NCBI GenBank assembly: GCA_001313365.1 | Contig: BBFS01000020.1 | Coordinates: 1-53,764, forward strand | DNA from: Paenarthrobacter nitroguajacolicus JCM 14115 | Lineage (GTDB): Bacteria; Actinomycetota; Actinomycetes; Actinomycetales; Micrococcaceae | Direction of reading: 5' to 3' | Length of the DNA stretch: 53,764 nt | Part shown: piece by piece, positions 28,187-39,241 of the stretch | How the letters are laid out: each line of letters opens with the position of its first letter | Position numbering within the stretch: position 1 is the first letter of the stretch | Notes under the pieces: generated by a model | Databases searched by the model: none | What the model saw: the letters and a program-made list of their open reading frames with translations, nothing else | Told to the model about the DNA's origin: nothing | Made by a program: the position numbers and the translations under genes

Positions 28187-31100
28187 TCAGTTGCAGGATG
28201 CTGCGTTGTAGGCTGCGTTCACAGTTACCGATACCGGTTGGCCGTTCACTGTTGCCTTGGCTTCGACAGCCACATTCCCGGCCTGCACCGAAGCAGCGCG
28301 GGTGGTGAAAGCGTGGACCGCATTCTTACCAGGCTTGACCTCGGCGAAGGTCTTCGTCCCATATGCCGAGGTGAAGATGGCCTGTACGGACTTGGTGTCG
28401 CTGTTGGTCAGTTGCGCTGTCACCGTGACCTTCCCGGCAACGCACTTGGTGCTGGCCGTCGCAGTGACCTTGAGGGCAGGCGAGGTCGGCTCAGGTGTCG
28501 GCGTTGCAGTCGGTGCGGGCGTTGTGGTCGGCGTCGGAACGGGATTGCCGATCATCAGCCAGCTCAGCTGCACGTCCGGCCCCCCCGCGTCGGAGTGAGC
28601 GTGAAGGTGATCTTGCCGTCAGTACCGACCGTGACGTTTTGGTAAGCCGCAGATTGGTAGTCCCCCCCGCTGTAGTCGTGGTCAGCCTCGACGACTGCAC
28701 CGTTGACGGTGACCTTCGCGCCGCGGTCGTCCCACTGTGCCCACGGATCGTAGTAACCGGCGTAAACCGTGTAAGTGCCCGGAGCCAGATCGTTGAACTT
28801 GTACGTCAGGTCACGTCCGCCGGTGGCGTAGCGGAGTGTAGTGAAGATGTTGCCGTCAGTAGTGCCAGTGACGCCACTGCCTTCACTTTCGTAGCCCCCC
28901 CACGTTTTGCCGGTGACCGGGTCGGCGCCGACAGCTTGGTCGGCCGCGCTGTTAAGAACCGTGCCATCCTGGGCTTCTGCCGCTGCCATCAGAGCGGTCC
29001 AGTCGGCGGTTTGTTTTCCGCCGGCGCTGACTGCGTAGCGGACACCATTGGGAACCACCGGGATAGTGCGGGTGAAGGTGCGGTTATCAAAACCGGGAAG
29101 CGTGCCGGTAGCGGTAATGACACCTACTGTGTTCGTGTCCCCGGTAACCTGCCAGGTCACCGGTTGGGTGGAGCTCTGCCCGTTCTGGGTGACCGTCACG
29201 GTGTTCACACTGAACGTTGATCCAACAGCCAGGCTGGCAGGAACTCCGGTGACATCCCACGCAGCGTTCGCGTCAAGGTCCTCAAGCCGCCACTCGGACG
29301 GGGGGGACTTAACACTGAGGGTCTTGCCGCCCTCGCCCATCTGGATGGGAAGCCAGACCATGGGTGCAGTTGCAAGCGCCTGGTCCGATCCACCATTCCA
29401 GCGGTCGCCCATGTAGATGAACTTGCCATGAGCGGGGGGGTCCACCGGGATCACCGAGGTGGGCTGGGAGTTGTTCGAGTTCCAGGAGACGTCGCTGCTG
29501 AAGGGATCTCCCATGTCAGTCCACTCCCCCCAAAATGTTCGTGGCCGTGCCATACCGCGATGGGTTCGGCGACCAACCAGTGGTTCCCGAAGAGATGATG
29601 AAGTAGCGGCCTTGGTATTTCATGATGGCGGGCGACTCACGGGACTGGTTGACAAAGGCCCGGCGGAAGTCCACTCCCTCCACTGCTGTATCCGGCGAGG
29701 CGGACAGATAGGTGTAGTCAGCGTTGAGTTTGGAGATGAACATGGTCTTGTTCTCTTCGCTGGAGTAGATGATGTAGCCTGTGCCATCGTCGTCCACGAA
29801 GAGGTTCATATCCCTGGCCATGCCGGGGGTTGTTGGGCGCGTGGTTGGTGGGATCGCCGGCTGTTGCCTTGTGCAGACGGTAGCTGTCGATGTAGCGGAA
29901 AGGCCCGAACGGTGAATCAGAAACTGCGACACCGGCATTTGCCTTGGCGTACTGAGCTGTAGACCATGACGACGGCCCATCGGCATGAACCCACATGACC
30001 CACTTGTTGGTCGCTGCGTTGTAGATAACCTTTGGCCGTTCCAGGATCGGCGGGGGGGTTTCGCCGTTCACGGGGGGGACGGTCCCGAGGTCACGGTACA
30101 CGGCGTTCTTCTGCTCGGTGGTGTAGCCCGAGTACAAGGTCTGGAAGTACGGATCCGTGTCGATTTGCTCACGTGAGGACAAGGTCTTCAGCGCAACTCC
30201 CTCGTCCTTCCAGTTGTACAGGTCATAGGAACTGTATGCATGGACTCCGGGGGGGCGGAGTGATAGCCGTTGGTGCGGTCCTCGCCGTAGAGGTAGTAGA
30301 CCGTTTTGCCCTCGGCGTCCTTGGAAGTGACTACCTGGCCGCCGTGCGCCTGAATGAGATTGCCGTTGTTGTCCCGCCAGTCCTGGCCGGGCCGGAAGCT
30401 GTTGTAGCCCGTGCCCTCACTGGCATTCCGCAGGGTGAAGGCCTGGTTGGCCCCACCGTTGGAGGTCCACAACCCAATCCAAGCACCTTCATGCGTGGAC
30501 TGGTTCGAGACGTCCAGGACCTGGTGAACGCCAGCGTTCAGAAGGCTGAACGAGGTCCCGTCCGTGGTGCTGAACAGCCACTGGGCCGAGCTATCCGTGC
30601 GTGCTTCTTCGTCGGTGATGGTGCGCAGCGTAGTGCCGTTGGTATCGGCCGCCAAAGCACGGCCATCAGCGAGCCTCAGGACAAAACGGTCACGGGTGGT
30701 GCCGTCTTCATCAGCGATGAGGGTTGCTTTCCATACCTGGTTTCCGCCGGCGATCGAATCGCTGAGTACGGTTTTCGGTGAGCCGTCCGAAGCCGTTACA
30801 GCCCTGCCGCTCTGGACTCCTACGAAGCTGTAGGACTGTCCGTCCTGCACTACCGGCGCACCGGCTGCGACGCCGGATGCCCCGTTCACCACGAAGGTGG
30901 TGACGGACTTGGCAGGAACGGTCAGCGTCGCCGAGCGCGTTCCGGCGTCGACTGCGACGGCGGTGCCGCTGACGAGCGCGTTGGCCGTCGGATCACCGGA
31001 TGGGGGACTGGGTGGTGACCACCGGAGTAACTGTGGCACCGGCAGCGATCGCTGCGAACTTGGACAAGTCCACCTTGATGGTCTTGGCCTGATCGGAATC

Positions 31101-32556
31101 GTTAGTGTGCACCATCGACAGGCCGGAACCATCGGCCTTCAGCGCAGATGTGGTCTTGCCGTCGCTGGTGGGAATGATCCGATCACCCGGTGCAATGTAG
31201 TGGGTGAAGTTGCGGATGGTGTTGTACTTGGAGTTCACCGCGGTGCGGCACGAGGGATCGGCTGCGCCATCAGCCAGACGCCGCACGGAGTCGCCATCGG
31301 CGTTGCAGTCGAAGTCAATGAAGACGGATCCCCAGTTCTTCTTCTCGCCGAGTTCCATGTTGTAAAGGTCTTCAACCGGCTGCCACAGAACCCAGGACTC
31401 AGGGTCGAGCTCGCGGAGGTCATCGGTGATGCGGGTGGCCATGCCCAGACCGTTTTCGATGCTGTCCGGGTTCCAGGAGTCACCGCCCCAGTTGCCTTCC
31501 ACCTCGCTCATGGACAACGGCTTGTCTGTTGCCTTGGCGATGTCACGAACCGCAAGGCGGTCGCCGGTGGAGTACGTGTGGACGTTCAGCTGGCTGACGG
31601 CCTCTTTGGCTTCCGGAGTCCAGCCGTTCCAGTCTTCCAGGAAGCGGCTCGGCGATGTCTCATCCGGACCGGAGACCTTGGCCTCTGTGGTGGTGTCCGG
31701 CTCGGCGAGCTCGGCAGCCATGGCGGTCAGCACCTGGGACTGCAGCGCGGGGCCTGCGTGCGCACCTTCCTGGCCTCCACCGTTGGGCAAGCCGTTGCCA
31801 CCGAAAGTGGTCTTCCAGTAATTCGTGTTGGGTTCGTTAAGGGGGGGTTGATCGTATCGAAACTGATGCCTTCAGTTTCTTCGACGTGTTCAGCTACCTT
31901 CTTGACGTAATTGACGAACTTATCGACGGCCGCCGGCTTGATCTGGTCGGCGTTGGGGGTCGGTGCCGCCGCTGACATAACCGCTTTCGGTCATGAAGTA
32001 GGGCGGCGAGTTACTGAATGCTTCCCATGTGGTGACCTTGTCCTTGATGGCCGCGATCCAGGCTCGCTGCGAGGCATCGGCGTCGAGGTTGTAATCCGAG
32101 GCGTTCTCGCCGGTCCAGGCGGCGAGGAAGCGGTCCCGGTCGGCGTAGCTGGTGGTGATGGGCCCGGCCGCGTCGGATAGGCCCGGGCTTGGGTTCCACC
32201 AGCCGGGGACGGCGCCGCCCGGACGAAGGTAGTCCGGGATGTCCGTGGCGTTGCCGCCACCCACGTTGTAGCGGGCGATGTTCAGGTTCAGTCCGTCGTC
32301 GCCAAAGACCTTGTCTATGAGGTCGTTCCGAATTTCTTGCGGATACTGGCCGGTGGCATTTGCCATCCAAACCAGGCTGGTGCCCCCCCACCCTTTGAAA
32401 GATGGTCCTGCTTGGGCGGGGTTGGGTGTCAGGACAAGATCCTCAGCAGCGGAGGCTGGCGAGGCTAGTAGGGGGAAGGGTGCCTAGGGCGAGGGTTGAT
32501 GCAGCTAGGGCCGCGACCAGACGATGACGCGACGATGCGTGCGAGCTCGACAACAT
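28187..32556 (-). CDS. Secreted GH30-ricin-GH43 arabinogalactan-degrading enzyme (frame-disrupted)
   Basis: About 1,456 residues after repair. Signal peptide: LSSSHASSRHRLVAALAASTLALGTLP. Residues ~45-480 are GH30: FKGWGTSLVWMANATG, NLNIARYNVGGGN, acid/base block LNEPNTNYW (~242) and nucleophile block SMSEVEGNWGG (~352); these fit the endo-beta-1,6-galactanase type. Residues ~560-710 are a ricin-type lectin (SYSFVGVQSGRAVTASDG, NQVWKATL, SAQWLF). Residues ~740-1050 are GH43, with MNLFVDDDGTGYIIYSS and SRESPAIMKYQGRYFI, of exo-beta-1,3-galactanase type. Then an Ig-like region, a sugar-binding beta-sandwich (~1185-1330), a Pro/Thr linker and a C-terminal domain. It should cut type II arabinogalactan outside the cell. 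Many slips lie at 6-7 base G/C runs. Confidence 0.88.
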
Positions 32557-32576
32557 TGTCTAAATCCAATCCGTTC

Positions 32577-32592
32577 ATGTTTACGTGAACAT
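32577..32592. promoter_or_regulatory. LacI-family operator, GH30-GH43 gene, proximal copy
   Basis: ATGTTTACGTGAACAT, one mismatch from a perfect palindrome and only 20 bases before the start codon of the GH30-GH43 gene. Confidence 0.82.
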
Positions 32593-32597
32593 AGAAG

Positions 32598-32613
32598 AGG
32601 TTTACGTAAACAT
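32598..32613. promoter_or_regulatory. LacI-family operator, GH30-GH43 gene, distal copy
   Basis: AGGTTTACGTAAACAT; its core GTTTACGTAAAC is a perfect palindrome. It is 21 bases (two helical turns) from the proximal copy, which would favour side-by-side dimer binding. Confidence 0.8.
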
Positions 32614-32717
32614 ACAGTGACCCAAGTCACCCGTCAAGGCTTGAATCTGGATCAGGCCCTGACATCCGGCGGATGACGCCCGGGGACAGCGCATTCCCGC
32701 CGGAGCCTCCTACCCCC

Positions 32718-32739
32718 CCGGGGGGATTTTGTCCCCCGG
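32718..32739 (-). terminator. GC hairpin after the DUF5107 gene
   Basis: CCGGGGGGA and TCCCCCGG flank a short TTTTG loop just after the stop of the DUF5107 gene. The run lengths are unreliable here, and no U-tract is present on the minus strand, so the assignment is by position. Confidence 0.4.
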
Positions 32740-32744
32740 AAGGA

Positions 32745-34695
32745 CTACTGCATCCCGAATTGATAGGCCGCAGGGACAGGCTCGCCCGGACAAACCTCTT
32801 CCCACAGTGCGGCGATGGCGTCCTCCCCCCTCGCGGAGGTCCGGAATCTCACGCCCGCGCGAAGGATGGCGGCCGCCTCTCCGGGGGGGTCTCCCGTGCG
32901 CGCGAGCGCCAGCGCCCGCAGGAATCTCAAACGTCCGACGGCGGCGGCCTCCTTGGGTGCCATCTCCGCAAGTTCCAGCGCCATGGCCGGGTCACCGTGG
33001 CGGTTGCTGAGCGTTACGGCTTCGGTGAGCAAAGCTACGTTTGAAGGGTCAATCTTCACGCCGTTCCGAAGCTCAGCCAGACCCTGCATTTCCTGTCCCT
33101 CTGCAAGCAGTGCCAAGCCCAAACCACGGTGCGCGAGCGCTTGGTACCGGGCGTCACATCGCGGGCCGCCAATACCTCGCGATACAGCGCATTCGCCCCG
33201 CCCAGGTCCTGCCGTGCATGCTTCATGGTGGCCAAATGAAGCTTTGCCTCCGGACTGTCCTGCCCTGCCAGCAAGTCTTCCCAATCCGCCCCCCGCAACG
33301 AAACTGGGGGGGCGCCGTCGAACGCTTTTCCATGCAGCAACCCAAGCCACGGTTCCTGCTCCGCCGTGGCGCTCTCGTCCACGAAAGGTGTACCGCTTTC
33401 ATCAATCCAGGCCATGCCTGACCTGTCGCGCCGGGCACGCTCCACAACGCCCCAACCGCTTCCGTGCAGCAGCATTTTCGACGGCGGGATGTCGGCATTG
33501 CTGATGGCCGCGGGAAGCATTGCCTCAAGTTCCTCATGGGGGGGCAGGAGTTGTTCCAACCGTTCGCTGGCGTGGGCCACCGCAGCATCCCAATCGGCAC
33601 CGTGCGAGGTCTGCGGCTCAAGATGCCCGTTCCCGTACGCTTCAACCCATGCCCACTCGGCGCCTGCCGGCATCACCAGGTGTTCGAACTGCGTCTGTGC
33701 GAGGCCGGCCTGGATCTCGGAGTACGGTCCGGCTCCGGGGGGCTCAGCCACTCCTGCCAACGCTTTCCTCCCTGTCCTTGGCCCCAGACGAAAAGCTTCT
33801 TTCCGCGGAGGAGGCCGGTGGACAGCATCGCCAGCCCGTCGCCGTCGTCGTCCGCTGCCACAACCCAGCGCCGCTCGGAAGGATCGATGTCGAAGAAAAA
33901 GTCCGCCGCGTGCGGGCTGTTGACCAGCCATGTGCCGTCATACCCTTCGTGGTCAGTGGGCCGGACCCGGGTGATGTCGGTGGCGTAGTCACTGCCGAAA
34001 GCCTCGTCGGCCGGAGCGATAACCCGAGTGCGTCCGTCTCCGGGATGGCTGCGTTGCTCCACCAATACATGGGGACATCGTGATCGTTCGGGTTCCGCAG
34101 CCTGACGGCGGCGAAGAGGACGTCCGAGTCCGCAGGCAACCAGATGTCCACCTGGAACACCACTTCCCTCAGCCGCTCGTACTCCCACATGCGCAGGATG
34201 TGTTTGCCGTCCGGGGGGGTGTGAACGATTGCCGTGTGCAGCGGATCGCAACTGGTGGGCGAATGGCCACGGGTACCGATATTCCATTCCAGCCCACCCG
34301 CAAACCACGCCTTGCGCAGCGCAATGTTGGCCAGTTGCGGGGGCATCGTGGGTGTGCAGGAGCTGCTTGCCTGTGGCTTTGTCAAACAACTCCCAGATGC
34401 GGCCACCCAATGAAGGGACGACGGTCACTTTGAGTTTGCTGTTTTCAAGCACGACGGCGGGCAGTTCCTTGGGTGCCGCGTCGCGGCTGTAGCCGTCCTG
34501 CATGAGGTACGGGTAAACGTTGGGCACCACTCCGTAGCGGGCCGAGGTTTGGAGTTCCTCCGGCACGCCCTCGCCCACGGTGTAGGGCTGGTCCAGTTCG
34601 GCTGCCACCACCGGCAGGGGGTTCAATGGGCCGAGCTCAGCCATTGTCAGGGAAATAGTGGTGACGGTGAGGTTGGAGCTTGCGGTGATGGCCAC
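32745..34695 (-). CDS. DUF5107-domain protein with C-terminal repeats (frame-disrupted)
   Basis: About 650 residues. It starts at GTG 34695 (VAITASSNLTVTTISLTMAELGPLNPLP), one base after the previous stop. The N-terminal half has VVLENSKLKVTVVPSLGGRIWELFDKATGKQLLH and EWNIGTRGHSP, galactose-mutarotase-like features seen in DUF5107 proteins. The C-terminal half is helical with TPR-like text: GLGLALLAEGQEMQGLAELRNGVKIDPSN and ALELAEMAPKEAAAVGRLRFLRALALARTGDP. No signal peptide. The function of DUF5107 is not established; the pairing with a GH123-like protein suggests a role in breaking down a specific glycan. Slips lie near 34350, 34215, 34020, 33740, 33540, 33310 and 33150. Confidence 0.72.
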
Positions 34696-34696
34696 G

Positions 34697-37600
34697 TCAG
34701 TATCCGATCGTGAGAAGGAGGCCGCGCTGCGGCTCAAGGGTGATGGCTTGGCCGGGCGCGTAGCTTGCGGCGGATTGGAACCCGGGGATGCCCGGGGCTA
34801 CGACGTCCTGGGCGGCAGCGTCGTCGTGGGCGGCAGCGTCGTCGTCGAAAATCAACGTCACATCCTCAGTTTCACCGGCCCATGACGCCAGCGCTACAAC
34901 CATTCCGTGCTCTGTCACCCACGTGGTGGCCAGCACGTCCGGGTGGCTGGTCCGCACGGGTGACTGAGGGTCCCAGAAGCCCTGCATCTGCCCGCTTTCC
35001 AGCCCGCTTGCGGCCCAGAACTCCCAGAGCGGGCGGTTGTCGACGGCGGGTGCCCGGCCTGTCATGCCGAACACCATGCCACGCCACGGGTTGCCACCGC
35101 CTTCCAACATCTCGCCCATGAGTCCGAAGGGAATCCCGGACAGCTCCACCAGCCAATAGTCGGGATCGGTGGTGTGGTAGTCGAAGTACTCCCCCCCAGC
35201 CAGAGCCGGTCCACATAGGGCAGGTGCTCCATGTACAGATTGGCTGAGGACGCGTATCCGTCATGGGCTGTGAACTGGTTGGCGGAATGTAGGTCTATTT
35301 CCGGTCCGTCCACACCTCTGGATTGGCAGGCCCTCTCAAGGACCTTGCGGACCCGCAGCATGGCGTGCCGGTCATAAGCAATGTCATCAAGGTAGATGCC
35401 GTCGATCCCGTCCTCGCCCTTGGCCAGTTCATGGAGACTGCGAACGTAGAAGTTCTCCCACCGCGACTCACCCGTGGTCACCACGGCAATGTCATCCACG
35501 TTGGGCGCGAACCACGCTGAGACGTAGCCGCTTCCCGCATGTTCCTGCAGCCAGATATGTCCCTCGCCCGGTCCATCACTGAAGATCTCGTGGTCCAGTT
35601 GCAACAACGGCAACAGCTCCGGACTGTGGAAGGTAAGCTCGCGGACCGTGTTGTACACCTTGGCCTTCAGACCCCGCCCATGACACTCGGCAACGTAGTT
35701 CCGAAGCGGGTCCCGGGTCAGCAGGGGATCATTGATGAACGGAGCCGGTGCCGTTGCGTGGTGGACGTTGACCACGGTGGCTCCCGCGGCCTTGATGTCG
35801 GCCGGATTTTCAGGAGCGTGAAAGTAGCGTTTCCCAAGGTGCTTAGTTGGTTCGATCGGCTTGAACGGTGTCAGTAACAGGCGGAAATCAAAGTCCAGGG
35901 GTTCGCCGGCAATCAGTGTCCGCGCGCCACTGAAGGCGTTCAGCTTTACAGTGCCGTCCGCCGTGTGCAGCTTAACCCCCCCGCCTCGGACTATGGCGTC
36001 CCCCCCGCTGCTTTGCTGTCGATTGGCCCACGACGTCGGCTCCACCAACGGCTTCTCCCGGTAGAAGTTGGTGTTGAGCGGCCGTTCATAGCTGCCATCG
36101 CGAAGGACAAGCTGGATTCCGGCGTTCACACTTCCCAGCCACAGCGCGTCCTGGTTCTTCGCCGATACGTCCCACGCCCAGTCAAGAGATTCCGGTCGCC
36201 GCCCACCCGGGACACCCAAACCCATGGCCAGCGGAACCGCCGGCTCCCAAAACTCAAGCTGCAGCCCGACGTCGTTCACGTCCACAGTTCCCTCAGAACT
36301 GAGGTGCAACGAGTACGAAACTGCTCCATCGGCGTCGAGAACGCCGTTCAGCTCCAGCGTCAGCGTTGACTTGCCCTCTTTTCGGCCCGTCCAGCTGCAC
36401 CGCCACGACGTCCGCCCCCGGGCCCTCCTCAGTGAAGATGAGCTGCCCATGCGTCCAATCGATTCCCTCGACGCCCAGTCGCACGGGGGGGGTGCTAAGA
36501 AGTTCGACGGCGGGACCATCAGTTGCGGTGACGGCGGCGGTGAAGGTGGACGTCACCTGCGCCGCAGTCCCGACTCCGTCAACCGCAGGGACCTGCCCAG
36601 AATCCCCCCCAACGTCCTGCTCGATTCGTCCAACGTGATGGGCGTGAAGGCCTAACGAGCTCAGCGTCCTGGGCCACCCGCGAATCCAGCCAAGCCAGGC
36701 GCCCCAGCAACCGCGGATCTCCGAAGCCGCCGTCGGGTTCTTTGTCCGCGTCTGCAGCCACACCAAGCGTGACCTCGACGTCCTGCACCGCTTGGCCAGG
36801 GGCGCTTATACCGGTGGCGGTAATCCTCACCAACGCCTCCACGGTGGTTCCGGCAGCATTGCGTGGGACTGGCAGGATCACGTAAAGCGCCTGTACTTTC
36901 CCGGCTGGTACCGCAAGGGTCCTCTGCCATGGCCTGCCCAGACGGTCCAAGCCATCAGTGTTGATGCAGTGTCCCCCCCGGACGGCGCTGTGACTTCGAC
37001 CGTCACGGCTGCGAGGTCCTGCTGAGCGTGCAACCCAAGCTGGACCACGTAGTCCTCCCCCGGGCCGGGCATTGGCTGTGAAGGTCGTCCCCCGGCCCGT
37101 TGATCACCCAGTGTGCTGGAAGGTCGCCCTGCATGGAGATGGGGGGGTGCAGGCGGTCCTCGGGAAACACCAGGAAGGCCTCGCCCCCGTAAGCCCGGTG
37201 GAACTTCTCCAGTTCGTCCATGCGGGCAGTGAAGTTCATCGGCGCGAAGGTATCCCGCTCGCTGGCCGCCTCATATCGCAGGACTGTGGCCTTTGGTAGC
37301 TCACGCTTCGCCGGAACCCACGCTGAACGCCCGAGGGCGGCAGCCCAGGCAGGGTCTGCGGCCGGACGATGCGGGAGGTACTGCGCCTGGGGATAGTGGG
37401 GGTTTGCCCAGCATGGCGTAGGGCAGGTAATAGACGAAGTAGATCCCCCCCAAGCCATCGATCGCCTCGAAAATAATGCTTCCGGACTCCCGGCTGGCCT
37501 CTTCCACGAGCACGTTCCGGACCTGGTGCCACTCTTTTCCGAGACGATGATGACGTCAACCGATGCCGGGTGGTGGTCCTGGCGTCGCCAGGGGGATGAC

Positions 37601-37816
37601 CACCCTGTGGGCACTGGCTGGTAGGTGGGTATCCTGCGCCTCTTCCCCCCCTGCTTGGACCACTTCCACCACGAACCGGTGATTTCCGTAGAGCAATTTG
37701 TCCCACGCCCCCCCAATGCCACATTCCACCTCGGGGTGGGCTTCGGTCAGCGCACTGTTTCTGCTTATTTTGGGAGGGGAAACGGGGGCCGGTGAAACCG
37801 GCGCGGGCAGCGGCAT
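34697..37816 (-). CDS. GH123-like glycoside hydrolase-domain protein (frame-disrupted)
   Basis: About 1,040 residues. I chose ATG 37816 because AGGAG lies eight bases upstream. N-terminal blocks: NSALTEAHPEVECGIGGAWDKLLYGNHRFVVEV, GSIIFEAIDGLGGIYFVYYLPYAMLG, and VTVEVTAPSGDTASTLNTDG. The central part has LDWAWDVSAKNQDALWLGSVNAGIQLVL and LDFDFRLLLTPFKPI. The C-terminal (beta/alpha)-barrel region has GATVVNVHHATAPAPFINDP, YVSAWFAPNVDDIAVV and GIDGIYLDDIAYDRHAMLRVRK, with acidic residues at a barrel strand end. This resembles DUF6067/GH123-type proteins. It lacks a clear signal peptide. Substrate unknown. Many slips coincide with G/C runs. Confidence 0.65.
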
Positions 37817-37961
37817 CGCTGGGACTCCTGAAGGTAGCTTCCGGGGGCTTTTCACCGAATTGGTGAATCCTTACATCATCCCGATGTTCCACGGCGGCGT
37901 AAAGAGTCATTACGATGCGCGATCACTGCCATTTTCCCGTCCGTAAGCTGGACAGCAGGGG

Positions 37962-38732
37962 CTACTTGGGCATGGCAAGGTTCAGCGCGTTGACTTTCGC
38001 CCTGGCTGCCCTAACAACCTCGCGGTCGGTGACGGTGTAGGCAGTGGGATCGCTGCCGTCCTGGCCGCCCAGGGAGATGGCACCTTCCCCCAAGGGTGGA
38101 GACGGTCTTCTTCGCGGACAGGTGAACGGCGGACAGGCCTGCCGCGTGCATTGCCGGGATATCCTCCAGCGAAAGGCCGCCGCCGGCCATGATTTCCAGT
38201 GCGCTCCCCCCCGCCCGCTCCACCATGGAGGTCAAGGTTTGCAGGCCTGCTCCGGCGGTAGCTTCATGCCCTGACGTCAGACCCGGGTGAACCCCCCCAG
38301 TTCCATGAGTTGCTCAAGGGCGGCCAAAGGGTCTTTTGAATGGTCGATGGCCCGGTGGAAGGTCAGTTGCGCTTCAGGATTGGCATCCCTGGCCGAGCCC
38401 ACCAGACGCTGTACTGCTTGCACGTCCACTTCGCCTGAGGGAGTGAGCGCCCCCATCACCACCCCGTGGGCACCCTGGGCGAGCAGGTGGCGGATCTCGT
38501 GGACCATGGTGTCCAGGTCGGACGCCGAGTACCGGAAATCGCCGGGCCTGGAGCGAATCAGCGGATGAATTTCCAGACGGCCATCGACGTGTTCCATGCT
38601 CGATTCCATGAGTCCTTGGCTTGGAGTGATTCCACCAAGTTCCAGGCCGCTGCACAGCTCAACGCGGTTGGCCCCTTCGGCGGCAGCCGTACCTGCACCC
38701 GCCGCGCTCACCACGGCTATTTCAAGTTTCAT
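37962..38732 (-). CDS. cutC: CutC-family protein (frame-disrupted)
   Basis: CutC is a TIM-barrel protein linked to copper homeostasis, with an uncertain biochemical role. It starts MKLEIAVVSAAGAGTAAAEGANRVELCSGLELGGITPS and continues MESSMEHVDGRLEIHPLIRSRPGDF, GAHGVVMGALTPSGEVD and LTFHRAIDHSKDP. One slip near 38293 (seven C) interrupts it; it resumes ERAGGSALEIMAGGGLSLEDIPAM and GLSAVHLSAKK. A second slip near 38093 leads to the end VVRAARAKVNALNLAMPK with TAG at 37964-37962. Repaired length is about 255 residues. Confidence 0.9.
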
Positions 38733-38757
38733 GCTGAAACTCTACGGGCAGCAGGGC

Positions 38758-39218
38758 CTACGCGCGGTAGCGTTCGAGCTTTTCCTTTTGCTCCGGAGTG
38801 AGCCTGAGGACCCGTCCGGTGGCCTCCGCAACGAAAGCCAGGTGAGTGGTGGCTTTGACGCAGTCTTCCCGCGTGACGGGGGGGTCCTTAATGACGTAGT
38901 GGAGATCGAAGCTCGCGCCCTTGACCGCACCGACCCAGATCTCAACGACAGCCGGGATGTTGCGGTAGTCCAACGTCCGGACGTAGCGGACCTTGTGCTC
39001 CACCACCAGGGTCATGATGCCCTCCTCAACATCGTTGAAGAGGGCAGCGGGAGGTTCGACGCCGGGGGAGGCCAGCGCCGCGGGGGGGCGGCCCGAAGGC
39101 TGCAATGCGGGCTTCCTCGAGCATGCGCACAATCTGGACGTTGTTGATGTGTCCGTAGGCGTCCATGTCACCCCCAGCGCATGGGTACAAGGACCTCAAT
39201 GCGCCGGGGGGGTGCCAT
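38758..39218 (-). CDS. Acyl-CoA thioesterase, 4-hydroxybenzoyl-CoA thioesterase fold (frame-disrupted)
   Basis: About 150 residues, hot-dog fold. The start ATG 39218 follows AAGGAG; the N-terminus reads APPRRIEVLVPMRWGDMDAYGHINNVQIVRMLEEARIAAFG once one extra G near 39173 is removed. The RWGDMDAYGHINN block is the family active-site signature with its Asp. It continues VVEHKVRYVRTLDY, GSFDLHYVIK-like text and CVKATTHLAFV. The cellular substrate is unknown. It follows the ABC exporter pair by 23 bases. Confidence 0.87.
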
Positions 39219-39241
39219 GGGCTCCTTCAGTGTTTCCGTGC

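Noticed and set aside
37236..37910. Minus-strand reading starting MTLYAAVEHRDDVRIHQ as a gene
   Set aside because: It is a shifted frame over the N-terminus of the GH123-like gene; its later part is arginine/proline-rich nonsense and lacks family features.
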